Origin: Desertimonas flava
Lineage (GTDB): Bacteria > Actinomycetota > Acidimicrobiia > Acidimicrobiales > Ilumatobacteraceae
NCBI RefSeq assembly: GCF_003426815.1
Contig: NZ_QKYK01000001.1
Span: forward strand, 483,603 to 547,602
Length of the DNA stretch: 64,000 nucleotides
Reading direction: 5' to 3'
The stretch's first letter is position 1; each line of letters opens with the position of its first letter. The position numbers were made by a program, and so were the translations under genes. Below are positions 8,787 to 19,758 of this stretch, in pieces. The notes under the pieces were generated by a model. It saw only the letters and a program-made list of their open reading frames with translations, was not told where the DNA came from and made no database searches.

Positions 8787-10907
8787 ATGTCCGACAGCGA
8801 CCAGAACGAGATCCACCAGGTGTCGACGGACGGGATCGGCTCGTCCGCCGACGCGGCCACGGCCGACGTCGCACTGGCGACACCCGACCGGACGGGCGGA
8901 CCCGACCAATCGCCCGTAGCGGGAGAGTGGACGATCCCCGTCGCGGTCGGCGTGATGCAACTCGCCGGGTTGACGTCGATTGGCGCCGGCGCCATTCACG
9001 CCGCCGCCGCCGGCCAGCACGGCGAGGTCACGTCGCTCGCCCGCCTCTTCGTCGCCGTCGCCGCGGCCCAGCTCGCCGTCGGCCTGCTCGCCCTGGTCCG
9101 CGGCGGCAAGCTCGCCGCGTCGCTCGCCGCGGCCGTCAACGCCGTCGCCGTCGGTGCATGGGCGGCCACCCGCTTGTGGGACATCAACTGGGTCGCCGGC
9201 CTCGAACAGCGTGAGGATCCACAGTTCATGGACGCCGCGGCCGCCGCCCTCGGCAGCGTCGCCGTGCTCGCCGCGGTGATCGCCCTGGCCGGTCGCCGTA
9301 CGGCGGTGAGCCGGGCCCGGATCGGGGTTCCCGGCCTGTCGGTCGGTGTCATCGCCGTGGTCGCCATGCTCGTGGGCGCCAACCACAGTCACGCCGGCGG
9401 CGACCACGCCCACGGCGACGAGGCGGCCGTCGCCGCCACCGACCCAGCGGTGGTGGCGGGCGGGGCGAGCGCCCTGGCGACGGCCGCGGTCGACGATCAT
9501 CCGCACCCCGCCGACGAGGCGGCGGACGGTCACGATCATGCCGTCGAGGCGCCGTCCGGCGCGGCCACCGAGGTCGCCGTCGAGGCCACGGCGTGGCCTC
9601 GGCCGTGGGACCCGGCCGTCGGCCTCGACTTCTCGGGGGTCCCCGGCGTCACCCGCGAGCAGCAGCTCCGGGCCGCCGCCCTCGTCAACGCCACGCTGCG
9701 CGACCTGCCGGCCTTCGCCGACGTCAGCACCCTGGGCGATCTCGGCTACTCGTCCATCGGCGACGCCGCCACCGGGTTCGAGCACTACATCAACTACGAC
9801 TACATCGCCGACGACCGCGAGCTCGACCCGACGGCGCCCGAGTCGCTCGTCTTCCGGGTCGACGGCGCCGAGCGGACGCTGGTGTCGGCGATGTTCATCA
9901 TCGCCGACACGCCCGTCGACGACCCGCGCCTCGTCGACTACGGCGGCCCGCTGATGCAGTGGCACACGCACGAGAACCTCTGCTGGACGCTCGGAGAGGA
10001 CGGCAGCCCGCGGGTCGCCGGCGTGGCCGACGTGCAGGAGGACTGCCCGGCGGGGTCGGTGCTCACCGGTGGCGGCAACCCGATGGTGCACGTGTGGATC
10101 ACCCCCCACGAATGCGGCCCGTTCGCCGCCCTCGAGGGTCACGGTGCCGGCCAGACCGGCTCGGCCGACGGCGTGCGCACCGACCAGTGCGCGCACGGTC
10201 ACGACGATGGCGGCGGGTCGGCCACGGCGGGCGGGGTGGCCGCCGAGGACCAGGGCACGGCCGGCGACGTCGCTGGCGACGACGCGGTCGAGGCGCTCGC
10301 CACGCCCCGGCCCTGGGACCCGACGCAGCCCATCGACCTGTCGGGGATCGAGGGCGTCACGCCCGAGCAGCAGGCGTTCGCCGAGAACCTGGTCGCGTCG
10401 AACCTCACCGATCTGCCGCAGTGGTCCGACCCGGCTGTGGCCGAAGCGGCCGGGTTCCGTTCCATCGGCGACGGAGCGACCGGGCACGAGCACTTCATCA
10501 ACTGGGACTGGATCAACGACGACGTCTACCTCGACCCCGACTTCCCCGAGAGCCTGGTGTACGAGCCGCAACCCGACGGCTCGCGCCAGCTCGTCTCGGC
10601 GATGTACATGTTGCCCGACGACACACCCCTGGACGAGGTGCCGGACTGGGGCGGGGCGCTCATGCAGTGGCACATCCACTCCGATCTGTGCTTCAACATG
10701 GCGGGCGACGCGCCGCGGGTGGCCGGGCTCACCGATGCCCAGGGCGAGTGCACGGCCCCCCTCGAGAAACTGCCCGAGGCGCCGATGATCCACGTCTGGC
10801 TCACCCCGAACCCGTGCGGCCCGTTCGCCGCCCTCGAGGGCGTCGGGGCCGGCCAGGTGCAGGAGGGCGAGGAGCACTTCTGCGACGAGGCCCACGGCTC
10901 GCACTAG
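8787..10907 (+). CDS. Five-helix membrane protein with two tandem copies of an unrecognised His/Cys-rich domain
   Basis: 706 residues. About five hydrophobic helices (51-72, 84-105, 108-129, 152-170, 182-197) are followed by a His-rich spacer (199-252) and two related domains at about 271-456 and 508-690. Both copies start RPWDP, and share xExxIN with a His (H333/H569), MQWHxHxxLC (H393 and H395 / H629 and H631, C399/C635), an MxHVW motif (H435/H669) and CGPFAALEG. The conserved His set looks like a metal site, with copper, zinc or iron all possible. The soluble part probably faces outward. I do not recognise the domain family. ATG at 8787 is preceded by a G/A-rich site (8769-8775). Three 9-base GGCCGGGGC units lie just upstream. 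Confidence 0.75.
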   Translation: MSDSDQNEIHQVSTDGIGSSADAATADVALATPDRTGGPDQSPVAGEWTIPVAVGVMQLAGLTSIGAGAIHAAAAGQHGEVTSLARLFVAVAAAQLAVGLLALVRGGKLAASLAAAVNAVAVGAWAATRLWDINWVAGLEQREDPQFMDAAAAALGSVAVLAAVIALAGRRTAVSRARIGVPGLSVGVIAVVAMLVGANHSHAGGDHAHGDEAAVAATDPAVVAGGASALATAAVDDHPHPADEAADGHDHAVEAPSGAATEVAVEATAWPRPWDPAVGLDFSGVPGVTREQQLRAAALVNATLRDLPAFADVSTLGDLGYSSIGDAATGFEHYINYDYIADDRELDPTAPESLVFRVDGAERTLVSAMFIIADTPVDDPRLVDYGGPLMQWHTHENLCWTLGEDGSPRVAGVADVQEDCPAGSVLTGGGNPMVHVWITPHECGPFAALEGHGAGQTGSADGVRTDQCAHGHDDGGGSATAGGVAAEDQGTAGDVAGDDAVEALATPRPWDPTQPIDLSGIEGVTPEQQAFAENLVASNLTDLPQWSDPAVAEAAGFRSIGDGATGHEHFINWDWINDDVYLDPDFPESLVYEPQPDGSRQLVSAMYMLPDDTPLDEVPDWGGALMQWHIHSDLCFNMAGDAPRVAGLTDAQGECTAPLEKLPEAPMIHVWLTPNPCGPFAALEGVGAGQVQEGEEHFCDEAHGSH

Positions 10908-12118
10908 ACGGGGCCCCGCACCTCCACGACCGTGCCGACGCCGGGCGCCGACTCCACGGCGAGACACCCGCCGATGGCCCCGAGCCGGTCGCGCAGCGTC
11001 ATCAGACCGCCGTCGGGGTCGGCCAGGGTCGGATCGAAGCCGATGCCGTCATCGCCCACGGCGACCCAGACCTCCCGCCCGGCCACGCCTGACGACAGTG
11101 TCACCGACGAGGCCGCGGCGTGCTTGGCGGCGTTCTGCATCGCTTCGACGCACGAGAAGTAGAGCGCCGACTCGACGTCCGGCACGCACCGCCCGACGCC
11201 GGCGAACCGAACCCTCACGGGGATGGGGCAGCGGTCGGCCGCTTCGGCGAGGGCGGCCTCCAGCCCGTGCTCGGTCAGCGCCGGCGGGTACACGCCGTGG
11301 GCCAGGCGGCGGATCTCCTGGTGCGCCAGGTGAGCGCTGCGGCGGAGGTCGGCAACGAGCGCGGCGAGTTCGGGGTCGTGGCCGACCGCCGGATGCCGGC
11401 CGGCGCGGGCCAGACCGAGATCGATCCCGACCAGCCACTGCTGCGCGCCGTCGTGGAGATCGCGCTCGATGCGTCGCCGCTCGCGGTCGCCGGCGGCCAC
11501 GACCCGGGCACGCGAACGGCGGAGCTCCTCGGCCTGTTTGGCCAGCGCCTCCCGCGACGCCGACATCGATGCCAGCGCCTGCTGGAGCGACGAGCTGTTC
11601 TGCCAGGCGAGCATCGCCACGAGCCCCACGAGGCCCGGCGCGGTGAGGATGAGCACGAGGTCGCGGACCCACTCGTCGACGGACGGCGAGAAGCCCGTGA
11701 CGTCCTGGAGCAGCCCGAGGATGACGACGCCCATGGCGACGACGGTCGACGTCGCGAGGGCGGCGCCGAGCTCTCTGCCCGACAGCACCGAGATCGCCAG
11801 CACGGCAGGCAGCAGCGCGGTCTGCATCATCAGCGGCCAGGTGAACGTGGCGATCGTCGAGGCGACGATCGCGATGCCCCAGTTGGCGACGGCGACCCAG
11901 GCCAGGGAGCGCCGGCAGTCGCCGTACCGCAGCGGCCGCAGGCCGATGGCCATCAGGCCGGCGGTGCCGACGACGAGCGACGCCAGGAGGTAGAGGTAGG
12001 GCGAGTGGACGATCGCCACGTTGATGGCGAACGACAGGGTCGCGGCGCCGAGGGTGATCGAGACGTCGGCGAGGATCAGGCGTCGCAGCCGCCCGGCGAG
12101 CGCGCTGGAGCCGTCCAT
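10904..12118 (-). CDS. Two-component sensor histidine kinase (NarL/DesK type, HisKA_3)
   Basis: 404 residues. Five or six hydrophobic segments fill residues 13-172, with no large periplasmic domain. A short coiled linker leads to the dimerisation motif RRRIERDLHDGAQQ with phospho-acceptor His222. The ATP-binding part shows the N box (MQNAAKHA) and the G box (GDDGIGFDP). ATG at 12118 lies 11 bases after the stop of the response regulator gene, so the two form an operon and a partner pair. Its 3' end meets the convergent membrane-protein gene at a shared CTAG. The stimulus is unknown; the all-membrane sensor suggests an envelope or lipid signal. Confidence 0.9.
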   Translation of the reverse strand: MDGSSALAGRLRRLILADVSITLGAATLSFAINVAIVHSPYLYLLASLVVGTAGLMAIGLRPLRYGDCRRSLAWVAVANWGIAIVASTIATFTWPLMMQTALLPAVLAISVLSGRELGAALATSTVVAMGVVILGLLQDVTGFSPSVDEWVRDLVLILTAPGLVGLVAMLAWQNSSSLQQALASMSASREALAKQAEELRRSRARVVAAGDRERRRIERDLHDGAQQWLVGIDLGLARAGRHPAVGHDPELAALVADLRRSAHLAHQEIRRLAHGVYPPALTEHGLEAALAEAADRCPIPVRVRFAGVGRCVPDVESALYFSCVEAMQNAAKHAAASSVTLSSGVAGREVWVAVGDDGIGFDPTLADPDGGLMTLRDRLGAIGGCLAVESAPGVGTVVEVRGPV

Positions 12119-12129
12119 CGCATCGTGTC

Positions 12130-12831
12130 CTACACGCCCGCCGTCGCGTGGCCGGCGAGGAAGACGAGCACCGCCTTCACGCGCCGATTGACGTCGGATG
12201 CCGCGTCGAGGCTGAGCTTGGCGAAGATCACGGTCGTGTGCTTCTCGACCGAGTGGGCCGAGATGCCGAGGCGTTGAGCGATCGCCTCGTTGTTGGCGCC
12301 GGTGGCCATCGCGCTGAGTACCTCGAGCTCGCGTGCCGACAGCGACTCGATCGGCGAGTCGACGAGGCGGGTGCGGGCCCGGACCAGGGCCTCGACGACC
12401 ATGTCGTCGATGAACGAGCCTCCGACGGCCACGGTGCGGATCGCCATGGCGAGTCGGTCCTGGTCGTCGATGTTGTCCTTGAGGACGTAGCCGCGCCCGT
12501 GGGTGCCGTCGTCGAAGAAGGCGAGGGCGTAGGACTGCGAGACGAAGTGCGAGAGCACCACGACGCCCATGTGGGGGTGGGTGAGTCGGAAGCGCCGGGC
12601 CGCCCTGATGCCCTCGTCGCGATGATCCGGCGGCATCCGGATGTCGGTGACCACGACGTCGGGACCGTGGGAGTCGACCGCGTCGTACAGCTCGTCGAGC
12701 GACGCGCACGCGGCGAGGAGCTCGATGTCGTCGCTCGAACGGAGCAGCTGGACGACGCCCTCCCGGACGATGAGGCTGTCCTCGGCGATCACGACTCGGA
12801 CCGGAGCCATCGACGCGGACCATACCGGCAC
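12130..12831 (-). CDS. LuxR/NarL-family response regulator
   Basis: The N-terminal receiver has the acidic pair in VIAED, phospho-acceptor Asp63 in VVVTDIRMPP and Lys in YVLKD. The C-terminal LuxR helix-turn-helix contains SLSARELEVL and NNEAIAQRLGISAHSVEKH. It is the partner of the histidine kinase 11 bases downstream. GTG at 12831 has GGAGAGGG close upstream; ATG at 12810 (MAPVRVVIAED) is an equally family-like start without a clear ribosome site. It is divergent from a secreted-protein gene 106 bases away, which may be a target; that is inference. Confidence 0.9.
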   Translation of the reverse strand: MPVWSASMAPVRVVIAEDSLIVREGVVQLLRSSDDIELLAACASLDELYDAVDSHGPDVVVTDIRMPPDHRDEGIRAARRFRLTHPHMGVVVLSHFVSQSYALAFFDDGTHGRGYVLKDNIDDQDRLAMAIRTVAVGGSFIDDMVVEALVRARTRLVDSPIESLSARELEVLSAMATGANNEAIAQRLGISAHSVEKHTTVIFAKLSLDAASDVNRRVKAVLVFLAGHATAGV

Positions 12832-12937
12832 GACCCTCTCCGAGCCCCGGAATAACGGTGTTCTGGTTGGCTGGCCCTACCTCCGACCGGTGGCCAGCCG
12901 GGTTCCGTCGGTCGTCGCCAGGGCCGACGATCGGAAG

Positions 12938-14026
12938 ATGTTCAGCTCCGCCCCGACCTCCCTCCGCCGTTCAGCGCTCGCCGCGGTGATCGTCCTGACC
13001 GCCGGCGTCCTGCCGGCGACGGTCGCGAGCACCATGGCCAACCCCGGTCCCGGGATCAGCATCAAGGTGACCCTTCGGCAGGACGACGGCTCGGGCCTCT
13101 GCAGTGAGACCGACGACTCGGTACTCGTCGCTCCCGGGACGCCGGTTCTGGTCTGTTACACGGCCATCAACACCGGCGACGAGACCCTGTCACTCCACAC
13201 CGTGACCGACAGCGCGCTCGGGGTGGTGATGGGTCCCGACGACGTGTTCACGCTCGACGCCGGCAACTCCGTTCGCTTCACGCACTCGGCCACGTGGAAC
13301 GCCACGACCGTTCACGACGTCGTGTGGGAAGCCGTGGGCGAAGAGTCCGATCTCGGTGTGATCGCGGGCGACACGGCGACGATCGAGGTGGAGGAACCGG
13401 AGATCTCCCTCGAGATGACGGTGATGATGGACGACGGCACCGAGACCTGCGGAACCGACACCGCCCTCCTGGTTCCCGCCGGCGCCGCGCTGCGCTACTG
13501 CTACACGATGACCGTGATCGGCGACGAGGCGGTCAACGTCCACGACCTCGACGACGACCACCTCGGGGTGCTGCTGGCGGACCTCGACGACGAGGCGGGA
13601 CCCGGTGAGTCGGTCGTGCACACCGAGGTCTTCGTCATCGAGGAACCAGCGCTGCACACCGGCACGTGGGCCGCGATCGGTTCGGTGTCGGGGGTGGAGG
13701 CGACGGCGACCGACAGCCTGCAGATCGACGTGACGCCGGCCCAGCCGACCACCACGACGCTGCCGCCGTGCGAGCCGGCCACCACGGTCACCGACCCGCC
13801 GACGACCACCGTGCCGGAGACGACGACCTCGACCACCACGACATCGACGACGACATCGACCACGACGACGACATCGACCACGACGACGACCACGTTCCCG
13901 GTGTTCGTCGCCCGCACGACGTCCACGTCGACGCCGGTTCCGGTGCCGGCGGGCTTCGCCGCTGCACGGAGCGTCGGTCAGGCCGGCCCGTGTGCGCCAC
14001 CGCTCACCTTGCCGCCGACCCGCTGA
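12938..14026 (+). CDS. Secreted protein with two related beta domains and a Thr-rich tail
   Basis: 362 residues. A signal peptide of about 34 residues (basic start, hydrophobic core, cleavage near TMA) is followed by two related repeats: about 42-150 (CYTAINTGDETLSLHTV) and 155-265 (CYTMTVIGDEAVNVHDL). Each has one Cys pair and the rhythm of DUF11-type or CARDB-type immunoglobulin-like beta domains. A Thr/Ser/Pro tail with long Thr runs and a last hydrophobic patch follow. ATG at 12938 follows GGAAG. Surface or secreted role; the function is not known. Possibly controlled by the divergent two-component system. Confidence 0.7.
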   Translation: MFSSAPTSLRRSALAAVIVLTAGVLPATVASTMANPGPGISIKVTLRQDDGSGLCSETDDSVLVAPGTPVLVCYTAINTGDETLSLHTVTDSALGVVMGPDDVFTLDAGNSVRFTHSATWNATTVHDVVWEAVGEESDLGVIAGDTATIEVEEPEISLEMTVMMDDGTETCGTDTALLVPAGAALRYCYTMTVIGDEAVNVHDLDDDHLGVLLADLDDEAGPGESVVHTEVFVIEEPALHTGTWAAIGSVSGVEATATDSLQIDVTPAQPTTTTLPPCEPATTVTDPPTTTVPETTTSTTTTSTTTSTTTTTSTTTTTTFPVFVARTTSTSTPVPVPAGFAAARSVGQAGPCAPPLTLPPTR

Positions 14027-14038
14027 TCGGCCGGCCAT

Positions 14039-14077
14039 GATGAGCGATGGGGCCGGTCCCCGGCCTCATCGCTCATC
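14039..14077. terminator. Bidirectional hairpin between convergent genes
   Basis: GATGAGCGATG (14039-14049) pairs perfectly with CATCGCTCATC (14067-14077), and the stem continues through GGGCCGG / CCGGCCT to a three-base loop at 14057-14059, giving about 18 base pairs. It lies between the secreted-protein stop (14026) and the asd stop (14110). No T-run is present, as is common in high-GC actinobacteria. Confidence 0.75.
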
Positions 14078-14109
14078 GCCAATCGAGAAGGCAGACCGGG
14101 ACCCCCGTG

Positions 14110-16022
<1,913 letters not shown>

Positions 16023-16070
16023 CCAGAGAGTATGGCGTCTGGAGGGCCGCCTGAAGCCGTCGGCTCCGGG

Positions 16071-17342
16071 TCAGCGCCGCTCGGGCAGTGGGGCGGCGTA
16101 ATCGGCGCCGCTGTCGAGCCCGAAGGCGGTGTGCAGCGAGCGGGCGGCCAGCTCGAGATCGTCACGGGCCATGACGACCGAGATGCGGATCGTCGAGGTG
16201 GAGATCATCTCGATGTTGACGCCCTTGTCGGCCAGCGTGCGGAACATCTTGGCGGCGATGCCGGGTGACGACTTCATCCCGGCACCCACGAGGGACACCT
16301 TGGCGATGTCGTCGTCATGGGTGACTCCCGTGGCCCCGATCTCGCCGGCGACGCGGCGGACGATCTCCTCGGCCACGGCCATGTCGGCCGACGGCATCGT
16401 GAAGCTGATGTCGGTGGTGCCGTCCGTCGACGTGTTCTGCACGATCATGTCGACGTTGACGTTGGCCGCCGCCAGCGGCTCGAAGAGCGCCGCCGAGACG
16501 CCGGGCTGGTCGGGGACCCCGAGGACCGTCACCTTCGATTCGGTGGTGTCGGTGACGACGCCGGAGATGATCGGATCTTCCACTGCTGCACTCCCAGGTT
16601 CATCGGTCTCGTCGAGGTTCATCACCCACGTGCCGGGCTCCCACGTGAAGCTCGACCGCACGTGGAGGGCGACGCCGTGGTTGCGGGCGAACTCGACCGA
16701 CCGCAGAGCCAACACCTTCGAGCCGGCGCCGGCCATCTCGAGCATCTCGTCGAAGCTCACGCGCTTGAGCTTGCGGGCCTGCGGCACGATCCGCGGGTCG
16801 GCGGAGAAGACGCCCGTGACGTCGGTGTAGATCTCGCAGGCATCGGCCGACAGGGCGTTGGCGAGGGCCGACGCCGTGAGGTCGGACGCCCCCCGACCCA
16901 TCGTGGTGATCTCCTTGGCGGTGCTCACACCCTGGAAGCCGGCGATGACGGTCACCTTGCCGTCGGCGAGCGCCTGACGCACCCGGTCGCCCTTGACCTC
17001 GACGATCTTGGCCTTGCCGTGGGCGGTGTCGGTGATGATGCCCACCTGGCTCCCCGTGAAGCTGACCGCGTCGATGCCGAGGTCGTGCAGGGCCATGGTG
17101 AGCAGTGCCGCCGAGACCCGCTCACCGGTGGTGAGGAGCATGTCCATCTCGCGGCCGGGACGGGTGGCGGAGACCTGGGTGGCGAGCTGGATGAGGTTGT
17201 CGGTGGCCTTGCCCATCGCCGACACGACGACGACGACGTCGTTGCCGTGGCGGCGCGTGAAGGCGACGTTCTCGGCGACCGCACGCATGCGGTCGGGGTC
17301 GGCGACCGACGTGCCCCCGTACTTCTGAACGATCAGCGGCAT
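16071..17342 (-). CDS. lysC: Aspartokinase
   Basis: Phosphorylates aspartate, the first step to lysine, threonine and methionine. 423 residues. The N-terminal amino acid kinase domain opens with VQKYGGTSVADPDRM and carries VVVSAMGKATDNL and FQGVSTAKEITTMGRGASD. Two ACT domains follow from about residue 265 (VTVLGVPDQPGVSAALF, then KVSLVGAGMKSSPGIAAKMF), giving feedback control by lysine and/or threonine. In many actinobacteria an internal start yields a separate beta subunit covering the ACT domains; an internal start was not resolved here. ATG at 17342. Confidence 0.97.
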   Translation of the reverse strand: MPLIVQKYGGTSVADPDRMRAVAENVAFTRRHGNDVVVVVSAMGKATDNLIQLATQVSATRPGREMDMLLTTGERVSAALLTMALHDLGIDAVSFTGSQVGIITDTAHGKAKIVEVKGDRVRQALADGKVTVIAGFQGVSTAKEITTMGRGASDLTASALANALSADACEIYTDVTGVFSADPRIVPQARKLKRVSFDEMLEMAGAGSKVLALRSVEFARNHGVALHVRSSFTWEPGTWVMNLDETDEPGSAAVEDPIISGVVTDTTESKVTVLGVPDQPGVSAALFEPLAAANVNVDMIVQNTSTDGTTDISFTMPSADMAVAEEIVRRVAGEIGATGVTHDDDIAKVSLVGAGMKSSPGIAAKMFRTLADKGVNIEMISTSTIRISVVMARDDLELAARSLHTAFGLDSGADYAAPLPERR

Positions 17343-17377
17343 GGCGATGCCTCGTGGACGAGCAGCGGCATGGAGCG

Positions 17378-17722
17378 CTACTGCGGCTTGACGACCTGCT
17401 GCACGACCTCGAAGGCGAGCAGATGGGCGCCGGTTGACACCGGCTTGGGCGCGTCAGCTCCGTGCGGGTGCCCGCCCTCGCTGGAGGCGCCGGTGTGCCC
17501 GTGGGCGAAGGCCTGACTGTTGACCCAGGCCTGGAACGACTCCTCGGAATCCCAGCGCGTGTACACGAAGTAGCGGTCCTCGCCCTCGACGGGGCGGAGC
17601 AGCTGGAACTCCTCGAATCCGGGCTGCTGCTCGACCGCGCCGGCGCGGGCGGCGAATCGCTTCTCCAGCTCGGGGCCCCCGCCTTCGGGGACGGAGATGG
17701 CGTTGATCTTCACGACACTCAC
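17378..17722 (-). CDS. MhuD-like heme-degrading monooxygenase (ABM family)
   Basis: A small ferredoxin-like-fold protein of 114 residues that closely resembles mycobacterial MhuD, which opens heme and releases iron without CO. VKINAI with Asn7, GPELEKRF, FQLLRPV and Trp66 fall at the same numbers as in MhuD if GTG at 17722 is the start; GTG 17728 and GTG 17713 are alternatives. Around the expected heme ligand His75 the sequence is AFAHGHTG, so His lies at 74 and 76 and Gly at 75. A His/Gly-rich insert (about 80-90) is extra. It begins 36 bases upstream of aspartokinase on the opposite side of nothing else related. Function in heme-iron use is inferred. Confidence 0.75.
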   Translation of the reverse strand: MSVVKINAISVPEGGGPELEKRFAARAGAVEQQPGFEEFQLLRPVEGEDRYFVYTRWDSEESFQAWVNSQAFAHGHTGASSEGGHPHGADAPKPVSTGAHLLAFEVVQQVVKPQ

Positions 17723-17803
17723 GCGCACACAACGTAGTGGCGCCGGGGCCTGATCCCCCCGTCTGATCTCAAGCCGACTCCTGCTGTGACGGTGTCGTGA
17801 CGG

Positions 17804-18973
17804 TCAGCGCAGCTCCTCGGCGATGGCCGTGAGGCCGTGGTACACGTCGACGAAGCGCGTCGTCAGCGGCGAGCAGCCGACGCGCAGCAGATCGGGCCGG
17901 CGCTTGTCGACGATCACGTCGCGATCGGTGAGCGCCCGGTGGACGTCGTCGAGGTCGTCGGCGTCGACGCGAACGGCGACGTGGGCGCCGCGCCGCCCGG
18001 AGTCGCGGGGCGTCGGTGACTGGAGGCCGTGCTCGTCGCACACGCTGAGGGCGAACTCGGTGAGGAGGCGACCCTTGGCCGCGATGTCGGCGATGCCGGC
18101 ATCGGCGACGATCCCGATGCCGACCTCGGCGGCGGCCAGGCCGAGGATGCCCGGCGTCCCCATCAGGAACCGGCGGGCGTCGCGCTCGGGCTGGAAGGCG
18201 TCGCCCATCTCGAACTGGTCGCGCTGGGCGAACCATCCCCAGATCGGCTGGGCGATCTCGCCACTCACGGCCGTCGCGACGTACGTCCAGCCGGGGGCGC
18301 CGGGGCCGCCGTTGAGGTATTTGTAGCTGCAGCCGACGGCCAGATCGACGCCGGCCGCCGCGACGTCCACCTCGACCGCGCCGGCGGCATGGCTAAGGTC
18401 CCAGACGACGACGGTCCCCGACGCTCTGGCCCGCTCCGTCTCGGCGGCCAGGTCGGCGAGCTCGGCGGTGCGGTAGTCGACCAGCGAGCGCACGGCGACG
18501 TCGACGCCGTCGAGCACGTCGACGGACGGGACGACCCGCCCGGACAGCGACGCCGCGATGCCGGCCACGACGTAACGGTCCGTGGGGAAGTCGGAGCCGT
18601 CGACGGCGAAGACCGGAGGTCGCGAACCACCCTCTCGTCGTGATGCGGCCAGGCCGAGCGCCGCGTGGATGGCCTGGTAGAGGTTGACGGTGGTCGAGTC
18701 GTGCACCACCACCGTCCCAGCCGGCGCCCCGATGATCGGGGCCAGCCGGTCACCGACCCGCGAGGGCAGATCGAGCCAGTGGTCCCAGGATCGGATCAGC
18801 CCGTCCGCCCATTCGCCGTTGAGCACCTCGCCGACGCGGTCGATCGTGGCGACGGGCGCCATGCCGAGCGAGTTGCCGTCGAGGTACACCACGCCGGGGT
18901 CGACGAACTGGAGCCGCCACGCGGCCAGGCGGTCGTCTCGATCCAGTTCCTCGGCGGTCGCTCGGTCGGTCAC
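17804..18973 (-). CDS. kynU: Kynureninase
   Basis: PLP enzyme cleaving kynurenine to anthranilate and alanine in tryptophan catabolism. 389 residues, about family length. YLDGNSLG at 30-37 and SWDHWLDLP at 62-70 are family signatures; Asp192 in WDLSHAAGA contacts the cofactor ring; Lys218 in GCSYKYLNGGPG forms the aldimine; GWFAQRDQFEMGDAFQP follows. The start codon at 18973 is GTG. No tryptophan dioxygenase or formamidase gene is visible within the window, so the rest of the pathway must be elsewhere. Confidence 0.92.
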   Translation of the reverse strand: MTDRATAEELDRDDRLAAWRLQFVDPGVVYLDGNSLGMAPVATIDRVGEVLNGEWADGLIRSWDHWLDLPSRVGDRLAPIIGAPAGTVVVHDSTTVNLYQAIHAALGLAASRREGGSRPPVFAVDGSDFPTDRYVVAGIAASLSGRVVPSVDVLDGVDVAVRSLVDYRTAELADLAAETERARASGTVVVWDLSHAAGAVEVDVAAAGVDLAVGCSYKYLNGGPGAPGWTYVATAVSGEIAQPIWGWFAQRDQFEMGDAFQPERDARRFLMGTPGILGLAAAEVGIGIVADAGIADIAAKGRLLTEFALSVCDEHGLQSPTPRDSGRRGAHVAVRVDADDLDDVHRALTDRDVIVDKRRPDLLRVGCSPLTTRFVDVYHGLTAIAEELR

Positions 18974-19058
18974 GTCGGAATCGTCTCACGCCGCGCCGCA
19001 CCGGGCGGTCACCGCCGGTCTCCCTGACAGCCGACCGGTCGATGACTACCGTTGCGTC

Positions 19059-19706
19059 ATGCACGGGAATCGTCTGCTCCGCCGCCGGGTCGCCGTCATG
19101 CTCGCCGCCCTGTCCGCGCCGTTGATCGTCGGTACCAGTACTGGCGTCGCCGACGCCTCGTCCGCGCCGTCGGGGAACTGCGACTGGGTGGACGCCGGTG
19201 CCGTCGCCGACGTGTCGGTGGTCGAGGCCACCGCTGTGCTGGGTGAGCTGGAGACGTTCAACACCGCCGTCGACGCCGCCGGCCTCACCGAGCTGCTCGG
19301 GGGTGAGGGGCCCTTCACCGTGTTCGCCGCCACCAACGCGGCGATCGACGCCGTGCCCGAGGCCGTGTTCGCCTCGCTGATCAACGATCCCGAGCTGCTC
19401 GCCTCGATCATCGAGTTCCACGTCGTCGAGGGCGAGCGCCTGAGCGCCGCCGACCTCGCCGCCGCGGGCACCGTCGAGACCCTGTCGGGCCCGCTGACGT
19501 TCACGTCCGACGGCGGCATCGTCGTGGTCAACGGGCAGGCCACCATCGCCTGCCCCGACATCGAGACGGCCAACGCCACGGTCCACGTCATCGACGGCCT
19601 GCTGCAGCCGGCGACCGACGACCTCGCTCCCGGCTCGAGCTCGAGCGTGCCCGGCTCGAGCGTGCCCGGTTCGAGCGTCCCGGGGTCCAGCATCCCCGCT
19701 CCCTGA
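19059..19706 (+). CDS. Secreted fasciclin (FAS1) domain protein
   Basis: 215 residues. A signal peptide (MHGNRLLRRR then a hydrophobic core to about residue 33) precedes one FAS1 domain: the H1-like GPFTVFAATNAAID, then LINDPELLASIIEFHVVEG and the closing ATVHVIDGLLQP. The tail is a short Pro-Gly-Ser-Ser repeat (SVPGS four times). FAS1 proteins act in adhesion outside the cell. ATG at 19059 starts the signal peptide; the longer upstream frame is not protein-like. Divergent from kynU. Confidence 0.88.
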   Translation: MHGNRLLRRRVAVMLAALSAPLIVGTSTGVADASSAPSGNCDWVDAGAVADVSVVEATAVLGELETFNTAVDAAGLTELLGGEGPFTVFAATNAAIDAVPEAVFASLINDPELLASIIEFHVVEGERLSAADLAAAGTVETLSGPLTFTSDGGIVVVNGQATIACPDIETANATVHVIDGLLQPATDDLAPGSSSSVPGSSVPGSSVPGSSIPAP

Positions 19707-19758
19707 CCGCCGGCAGGCGCGCCGTCGGCGCCCGGCGGACGTGCTAGCCAGGGCGTCG

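Noticed and set aside
6694..8883. Long open frame (729 codons) on the minus strand
   Set aside because: It is the antisense shadow of the BVMO-hydrolase, with no ribosome site and Arg/His/Gly-rich composition; the plus-strand frame has full catalytic motifs.
8628..10967. 779-codon minus-strand frame
   Set aside because: Shadow of the duplicated His-domain gene; no recognisable motif, and typical of high-GC DNA.
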